From CAYLNH01 sp964384625 (GTDB lineage: Bacteria > Verrucomicrobiota > Lentisphaeria > JABSQK01), in assembly GCA_964384625.1 (NCBI GenBank), contig CAYLNH010000030.1, positions 1 to 39,446 on the forward strand: a DNA stretch of 39,446 nt. Direction: 5' to 3'. A model generated the notes under the pieces. That model made no database searches. It was not told the DNA's origin and saw only the letters and a list, made by a program, of their open reading frames with translations. The translations under genes were made by a program, and so were the position numbers. Numbering within the stretch: the first letter of the stretch is position 1; every line of letters starts with the position of its first letter. Positions 34,517 to 39,446 of this stretch are shown here, in pieces.

Positions 34517-35281
34517 TCAGGGGTAGATCAACACGTGGTTCCGGCGGACGCTGAAGCGCATCTCGGCGGCCCGGCAGACATAGCGGATTGCCGTTCCCAG
34601 CGGGACGTTATTGAAGTCCAGCGTCACGGTCGGTTCGCTGCCTTTCGGCGTGGCCTCGTCGGGTTTGATGAAGCGCGTGCGTTGTTTCAGCACGTGGAAG
34701 GTTACGCCGTCGCCGCTGACATCGATCTTCCTGCTGCGTTTGGCGAGGAAATCGAATACGGTGCTGACCGGTACATCCTGAAAGGCGATCTTCGGGATGA
34801 TGATTTCTTCAAGCTGTTTGCGGATGGTCTTGCTCGGCTTCCGGAGGAATGCTTCCTTGCCGCTCTTCGGTACGTGTCGGCGGCAGATGATGGTTCCCGG
34901 CATCAACGTCCATTCCCAGTTTGCCGCTTTGCACAGGGTTGCGACTGCCTGGGCGAAGCTGACACCGCCGAGGTTCGCGGTCACGGTGGGATCGGCCACG
35001 GGTTTGGGTTTTGCCGGCCCGGGGGAAAGCAGGATCGGCTGCCCGGGCAGGACGAATTTGAAGCCCTTACCGTCCGGGTCCTGTTCCTTGCCGGCGTTTG
35101 CCAGTTTCTGGAACGCGCTGCCGACCGGTTCGTCTTTGAACTCGAGGTCGAGCAGGGTGATGGCTTTCAGCTTTTTACGGGCGGCGTCCTGTTTGCTTCC
35201 GGGGCGTTTTCCTTTGGCGGCGACCGGCAGGCAGAGCACGAACAGGGCCAACAGAACAAGGGTACGACTCAACGACATCAT
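34517..35281 (-). CDS. secreted protein with duplicated secretin-N (STN)-like module
   Basis: 254 residues from the ATG at 35281 (GGAGGAG six bases upstream; a GTG at 35284 and an ATG at 35278 are alternatives). Signal peptide 1-21. Two similar halves follow. Each has a short module (LEFKDEPVGSAFQKLAN, then IAFQDVPVSTVFDFLAK) and a second module (VTANLGGVSFAQAVATLCKAANWEW..GTIICRR, then VTLDFNNVPLGTAIRYVCRAAEMRF..NHVLIYP). This resembles the STN fold at the N-terminus of secretins and TonB receptors, but no secretin channel domain follows. It is a periplasmic protein of unknown role, possibly linked to pseudopilin-type secretion. Confidence 0.7.
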   Translation of the reverse strand: MMSLSRTLVLLALFVLCLPVAAKGKRPGSKQDAARKKLKAITLLDLEFKDEPVGSAFQKLANAGKEQDPDGKGFKFVLPGQPILLSPGPAKPKPVADPTVTANLGGVSFAQAVATLCKAANWEWTLMPGTIICRRHVPKSGKEAFLRKPSKTIRKQLEEIIIPKIAFQDVPVSTVFDFLAKRSRKIDVSGDGVTFHVLKQRTRFIKPDEATPKGSEPTVTLDFNNVPLGTAIRYVCRAAEMRFSVRRNHVLIYP

Positions 35282-35390
35282 CACATTCTCCTCCGTATTC
35301 CGATTGCGGCGACCTCAGGACCGGCGGCCAACGTACCCGGCGCCCTGCTGCACCGGTCCTCTCAACCGGCCGGGGCGTTTTCACCGTTCC

Positions 35391-35413
35391 GCGTGACGAT
35401 TCCTTCGTCACGC
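35391..35413. repeat. hairpin GCGTGACGA-TTCCT-TCGTCACGC
   Basis: A perfect 9-bp stem with a 5-base loop, upstream of the secreted STN-like gene. The GCGTGAC/GTCACGC arms recall the TCACGC stems of the three-hairpin module, so it may be a single relic hairpin of that family. Confidence 0.45.
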
Positions 35414-35550
35414 AGCTCTCCGTGATCATCGCTCATGCCCGGCTGAGAACCGAGACTGCTCCCGGCAAGACACCAGCTGATTTCTGCGCCGGTTCTTATT
35501 TACCATAACATGAAACTACCACCAGAGGCAATCCCGCGGCCGGGATTGCC

Positions 35551-35645
35551 GTAATGCGTCAGTCACGGAGAATGGCTCCCGCGTGCTGCTCTGCTGCCGG
35601 TGGTGGAACGCCGGCAGACGCTGCTTCCCGTCACTGACCCATTAC
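35551..35645 (+). mobile_element. MITE-like inverted-repeat element, copy D (95 bp)
   Basis: The left end GTAATGCGTCAGTCACGG continues as in copy A (CCCGCGTGCTGCTCT), then joins directly to the right arm (CCGGCAGACGCTGCTTCCCG, TCACTGACCCATTAC). Relative to copy A the middle 125 bases are missing. Flanks GGATTGCC (35543-35550) and GGACTGCC (35646-35653) form an 8-bp direct repeat with one transition. Confidence 0.75.
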
Positions 35646-35906
35646 GGACTGCCGCTGGCCCGCAGCCAGGCTGCCGGCGACGAGGTCCGCCGCAAGCCAT
35701 TCCGCCCGCAGCCCGGGAATCCGCCTGCCCGGCGGCGCCGCAACAGCGGAAATCCTGCGTGCCGCGGCAAAACCTTAACGAAGGCGGTCGGCCGGACTGC
35801 CCCCAAGAAATTCCCGGTTTCCAGCAGAATATTCCGGTTGACGGCCTACCGTGAGGGACTACACTGCCCGGATTGATTGTGCCAACCATAACCAGGAGTT
35901 CCTTCC

Positions 35907-38807
35907 ATGGCTGATTATACGAAGCAACTGAATACTGCCTTCGCCCACGACCAGGCGCTGGAGCAATACCGGCGGGAGCGGATCGGCGCGGAGATTGAGT
36001 TTGCCGAGCAGCTCTGTGAACAGCATCCGCGACAGGCCAAAGCCTGGCAGAAGCTCATCGCCGAAGCGACCGATCTGGTCACTGCCGCCAACGGCAAGAG
36101 CGCAGCACAGTTTGCCAGGGCCGTCAAAGACGCCGAGGCCGTCATGGCGCCGCTCGGCGCCGCCGCCAAGGACTACACCATGTACGTGGTCGGCCACGCG
36201 CACATCGACATGAACTGGCAGTGGTCCTGGCCTGAGACCGTGGCCGTGACCAACGACACGTTCACGACCATCCTGAAGCTGATGGATGAGTTCCCGCAGT
36301 TCCGTTTCAGCCAGAGCCAGGCCAGCTGCTACCGCATCCTGGAACAGCATGCCCCCGAACTGCTCGGGCGAATCGCCGAGCGCGTCAAAGAAGGCCGCTG
36401 GGAAGTGACGGCCAGCCACTGGGTCGAGGGCGACAAGAACATCGCCGGCGCGGAGAGCTTGTGCCGCCACCTGCTCTACACCCGGCGGTACATGCAGGAG
36501 CTGTTCGGGCTGTCGCCCGAGGACGTGCCGATTGACTGGGCGCCCGACACCTTCGGCCATGCCCACACGGTGCCGACCTACCTGGTCCGGGGCGGCGTCA
36601 AGTACGTCTACCTCCACCGTCCGGGCGCCATCGGTCCAACGCGTCCCGGCGCCTTCCGCTGGCGCGGGCCGGACGGCTCGGAAGTGCTGGTGCGCAATGA
36701 CATGGGCCTGGGATACAACGGCATCATCACCCCGGGGATCACAAAGCACTTGATGGCGTTCGTCAAAGAGACGGGGGTACCGTTCTTCATGTTCATGTAC
36801 GGCATCGGCGACCACGGCGGCGGACCGACCCGTCGCGATATCGTGCGGGCCCTGGATATGGATACCTGGCCGGTGTACCCGAACGTCACCATGGCCACGA
36901 CCAGGATGTTCTACGACCGTCTCGCCAACGAAGCCAAGAACCTGCCGGTACTCGACTGCGAGCTCAACTTTGAATTCACCGGCTGCTACACGACGGAAAC
37001 GTTGATCAAAAAGGCGAATCGCTATGGCGAAAAGAAACTCGCTGATGCCGAAGCCGCGGCAACGCTGGCCTGGGCCCGCGGCGCCCGGGAATACCCGGCC
37101 GCCGACTTCGTCGAAGGCTGGCGCGACGTGTTGTTCAGCCATTTCCATGATATTCTGCCCGGCTCAGGCGTGCACGACACCCGGACCTACACCCACGGGC
37201 TTTACCAGAAAACCATGGGCGCAACGACTGCCGCCGAAACCAACGCCCTGCGGGCGGTCGCGGCGCAGATCGATACCAGCAGCGCCGTACCGGACGAACC
37301 GCAGGACCTCCCGCCGGCACTGCTCTCGCGCGCCCTCGGCGCCGGCGTCGGCAACAACACCGGCAACGGCGGCCTGAGCACCGCCGAGATGGATATCGGC
37401 CAGAACAACCGACCGCTTGTCGTCTTCAACCCGACCGCCCACCAGCGGGCTGAAGTGGTCGAGGCCATGATCTGGGACACCGGCTGGGGCTGGGAACAGA
37501 AGGATCCCGCGCAGCAGCCCTATGCCGTCACCGGTCCGGACGGCAAGACCGTCGGCGCTCAGGTCCTCGATACCGGCAACTACTGGGGCCATCAATTCGT
37601 TAAACTCGCCTTCCCGGCGACAGTCGGGCCATTCGGCTACGCCCTCTATGTGGTCAGGGAAGACGAACCGGCGGACCGGCCCGGTGCAGCCGGGCAGATG
37701 GGCTATGGCTTCCATTGCCGGTATTCGCGCTATGAACGCAGCCCGGAAGGCATTCAGAACGAGTTTCTTCAACTCGATCTCGACCCGACCTCCGGCGGCA
37801 TCCAATGCCTGACCGACAAGCAGACCGGCGACGTCATCATCTGCAACGAAGAACCGGCGGCCCTGCTGGAGTACGCCGTTGAACGGCCGCACGGGATGAC
37901 CGCCTGGGCTGTCGACCATGCCGGCCCGGTCGAGATGCCGCTGTGCCGGAACGTCCGGCGCGGACCGGCCGGACCGTACAAGGCAACGTTGGAAGTCGAT
38001 TTCGAAATCCACCAATCCAACTTCACCGTGGCCTATGAACTGCGCACCGGCGACCCGAAGCTGTACATCAGCATCAAGGGCACCTGGTTCGAACGCGGCA
38101 CGCGGCAGACCGGCGTCCCGGTGCTCAACCTCGCCCTGCCCTTTGCTTTCGACGAACCGCAGGCCCGCTATGAAATCCCCTTCGGCGCCATCGACCGCAA
38201 CCTGCAGCACGGCGAAGAGGTCCCTGCCCTGCGGTGGGCGCAGGTCGCCGCCGGCGCCGGCAAAAAACAACTCGGCTGTGTCGTCTACAACGACAGCAAG
38301 CACGGGCATTCACTGGTCGGCAGCACCTTGCGCGTCACCCTTATTCGCAGCAGCTACGACCCGGATCATCTCCCCGAAATCGGCGACCACGAAATCAACT
38401 TCGCCCTGCAGCCGTTCTTCGGTGAAATGCCCGTGGCCGACGCCATCCGCACGGCCATGGCCTTCGAACAGGAACTGCGAATCGTCAGTACCAACGCGCA
38501 CGCCGGCGACTTGCCGCCGGCCGCCGCGCTGATCAAAGCGCAACCGGCCGGCGTCGTCTGCAGTATGTTGAAAAAAGCTGAGGACGAGGACGCGCTGATC
38601 CTGCGGTTCTATGATCCGACCGGTCGCAAAACGACGGCGAAGGCAACGCTGGATGCCGGGTTCTTCGGTAAGATCACGAAGGTCGTCGAAGTCGATCTGC
38701 TGGAAGAACCGGTGGCCACATCGACCGCCAAGCGCAAGGGCAATACCGTCAGTGTCTCCCTGCCGTCCCGCGGCATCGCCACCGTCAAGGTAGTCCTGCA
38801 GCGCTGA
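35907..38807 (+). CDS. GH38-family alpha-mannosidase
   Basis: 966 residues; GGAG upstream of the ATG at 35907; no signal peptide, so probably cytosolic. The N-terminal helical region is followed by the catalytic domain with HAHIDMNWQWSW (zinc ligands His97 and Asp101 by analogy) and APDTFGHAHTVPTYL (nucleophile Asp214). FLFSHFHDILPGSG-type motif: VLFSHFHDILPGSGVHDTRTY. The C-terminal beta-sandwich domains (about 500-966) include ESKGQGEVEH-equivalent VLNLALPFAFDE and GKKQLGCVVYNDSKHGH. It releases terminal alpha-mannose from glycans. It is probably transcribed alone. With the GH4 and GH130 genes it indicates use or turnover of mannose/galactose-containing glycans. Confidence 0.95.
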   Translation: MADYTKQLNTAFAHDQALEQYRRERIGAEIEFAEQLCEQHPRQAKAWQKLIAEATDLVTAANGKSAAQFARAVKDAEAVMAPLGAAAKDYTMYVVGHAHIDMNWQWSWPETVAVTNDTFTTILKLMDEFPQFRFSQSQASCYRILEQHAPELLGRIAERVKEGRWEVTASHWVEGDKNIAGAESLCRHLLYTRRYMQELFGLSPEDVPIDWAPDTFGHAHTVPTYLVRGGVKYVYLHRPGAIGPTRPGAFRWRGPDGSEVLVRNDMGLGYNGIITPGITKHLMAFVKETGVPFFMFMYGIGDHGGGPTRRDIVRALDMDTWPVYPNVTMATTRMFYDRLANEAKNLPVLDCELNFEFTGCYTTETLIKKANRYGEKKLADAEAAATLAWARGAREYPAADFVEGWRDVLFSHFHDILPGSGVHDTRTYTHGLYQKTMGATTAAETNALRAVAAQIDTSSAVPDEPQDLPPALLSRALGAGVGNNTGNGGLSTAEMDIGQNNRPLVVFNPTAHQRAEVVEAMIWDTGWGWEQKDPAQQPYAVTGPDGKTVGAQVLDTGNYWGHQFVKLAFPATVGPFGYALYVVREDEPADRPGAAGQMGYGFHCRYSRYERSPEGIQNEFLQLDLDPTSGGIQCLTDKQTGDVIICNEEPAALLEYAVERPHGMTAWAVDHAGPVEMPLCRNVRRGPAGPYKATLEVDFEIHQSNFTVAYELRTGDPKLYISIKGTWFERGTRQTGVPVLNLALPFAFDEPQARYEIPFGAIDRNLQHGEEVPALRWAQVAAGAGKKQLGCVVYNDSKHGHSLVGSTLRVTLIRSSYDPDHLPEIGDHEINFALQPFFGEMPVADAIRTAMAFEQELRIVSTNAHAGDLPPAAALIKAQPAGVVCSMLKKAEDEDALILRFYDPTGRKTTAKATLDAGFFGKITKVVEVDLLEEPVATSTAKRKGNTVSVSLPSRGIATVKVVLQR

Positions 38808-38963
38808 GCCCCGGTTGCAGGACGCCCCGGCTTCGACACGCCGCCGGCGGACCAGCGGCGCCGGCATCATCTGCGTCGGACCTGCCCCGCGGCGGCGGCT
38901 CCTTCACCGCCGCACTGTCCGCCGCCGGCCCTGCCGGCTTGTCGCCGCTCCAGGCCGGCGGCG

Positions 38964-39056
38964 GGTCAGCTGGGCTGACCACTGCTCCAGCAGGTCAAGC
39001 CTGCTGACGGCAGGAGAGCAGCACGCGGGAGCCACTCCCCGTGACTGACGCATTAC
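38964..39056 (-). mobile_element. MITE-like element, copy E (half element)
   Basis: The right end CCCCGTGACTGACGCATTAC (39037-39056) is preceded by the complement of copy A's left arm: AGCAGCACGCGGGAG, CCAGCAGGTCAAGCCTGCTG. It is traceable back to a hairpin GGTCAGC-TGG-GCTGACC (38964-38980). The opposite terminus was not found, so it is a truncated, inverted copy. It lies 150 bases after the alpha-mannosidase stop; nothing recognisable is in between. Confidence 0.6.
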
Positions 39057-39070
39057 CCCCAGCGCCAAAG

Positions 39071-39446
39071 GCGCATGTCACTTCCCTAGATGGTCTCGGC
39101 GGAAGTCTTTCCGCCACGGATTGCCCGGGCTTCGAAGCTCGCGGCAGGCGGTGGAAGGGTCGTGTGCTGCAGCACATACCCATTTCGCCAACGCCCCCCG
39201 AGCCCGAAAACGGGCAACTCGGAGAGCGGGTCCAAGCATCCGGCCGGCGGCGTTGCCCCCGCAAAGCGGGGCAAGCACGAAATTTATCCCGCCAAGGCGG
39301 GACACCATGCTCGCATCGCTCATTCGGCATCGTCTGGCCGGACCGGCGCTTGGCCTCCGTCCCTGGCTGGAAAACTCACGCCGAGCCCATCTAGGCGTTT
39401 CCTGCCAGCAATTGGCTCGATCATACGACCCCAGGCGGTTTATCCG
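39071..39446 (+). repeat. interspersed hairpin repeat ('tail' repeat), copy 3, interrupted and cut by the window end
   Basis: GGCGCATGTCACTTCC begins at 39071. The sequence resumes at 39399 with TTTCCTGCCAGCAATTGGC, CGATCATACGACCCC, and the first part of the CAGGCGG-TTTAT-CCG hairpin at the window edge. The 311 bases between are the nested element at 39085-39395, absent from copy 2. Confidence 0.65.
39085..39395. mobile_element. nested element with 17-bp terminal inverted repeats
   Basis: Left terminus CCTAGATGGTCTCGGCG (39085-39101). The right terminus CGCCGAGCCCATCTAGG (39379-39395) is its complement with one mismatch. The interior holds several hairpins: GGCGGAA-GTC-TTTCCGCC, GCCCCCGC-AAA-GCGGGGC and TCCCGCC-AA-GGCGGGA. 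No coding capacity. Comparison with tail repeat copy 2 shows it as an insertion. Copy 1 keeps CCTAGAT at the same point, as if left by imperfect loss. Confidence 0.65.

Larger units (their letters stand above)
35282..35906. other. intergenic region upstream of the alpha-mannosidase gene, 625 bases
   Basis: Holds a 9-bp hairpin (35391-35413) and MITE-like copy D (35551-35645). The remaining 260 bases before the mannosidase start show no convincing gene. The AT-rich stretch at 35485-35520 (TTCTTATTTACCATAACATG) could carry a promoter. Confidence 0.45.

Overview
The window is GC-rich, densely coding bacterial DNA. It contains a prepilin-type secretion protein, a Ca-binding FG-GAP repeat secreted protein, LacI/AraC-controlled glycosidases (GH4, GH38, GH130), a UroD-like methyltransferase-family protein and hairpin-rich interspersed repeats. 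Together these fit the PVC group (Planctomycetota, Lentisphaerota, Kiritimatiellota) or a similar environmental phylum. This is inference: no rRNA, tRNA or marker gene is present to fix the taxonomy.

Left third (about 250-11690): a stress and envelope-homeostasis island. It holds two small secreted proteins, two SpoIIAA/STAS-like proteins at its borders, an eRF1-like (baeRF-type) protein, an hsp20-hsp20-htrA operon, two MscS channels, a GH130-type phosphorylase and a corA-DUF432-mscS operon. Four transcription units in the first 5.3 kb carry sequences of the form YTGGCAY-N6-TGCW, with exact GG-N10-GC spacing, 30-105 bases upstream of their start codons. This suggests a sigma-54 regulon.

Middle (11690-25000): a UroD-family gene, an orphan sensor kinase with a periplasmic solute-binding domain, then a LacI regulator followed by two tandem paralogous secreted proteins of unknown family, an FG-GAP protein and a pseudopilin. 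Structured repeats separate these units.

Right third (25000-38807): a GDPD-like protein, a glycyl-radical-activase-like radical SAM protein translationally coupled to a three-module protein (acyltransferase, GT2, sulfotransferase), a GH4 glycosidase with a lysine-rich tail divergent from an AraC regulator, serC with a HAD phosphatase, a secretin-N-like protein with an internal duplication, and a GH38 alpha-mannosidase.

Interspersed DNA: a family of small inverted-repeat elements (five recognisable copies; termini RYAATGCGTCAG) sits between gene clusters. Three copies are bounded by 8-bp direct repeats that each differ by one transition, as expected for aged target duplications of a MITE. A second, separate repeat with a CAGGCGG/CCGCCTG hairpin lies beside three copies. 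A three-hairpin module occurs twice in opposite orientation, once next to a 77-bp tandem array.
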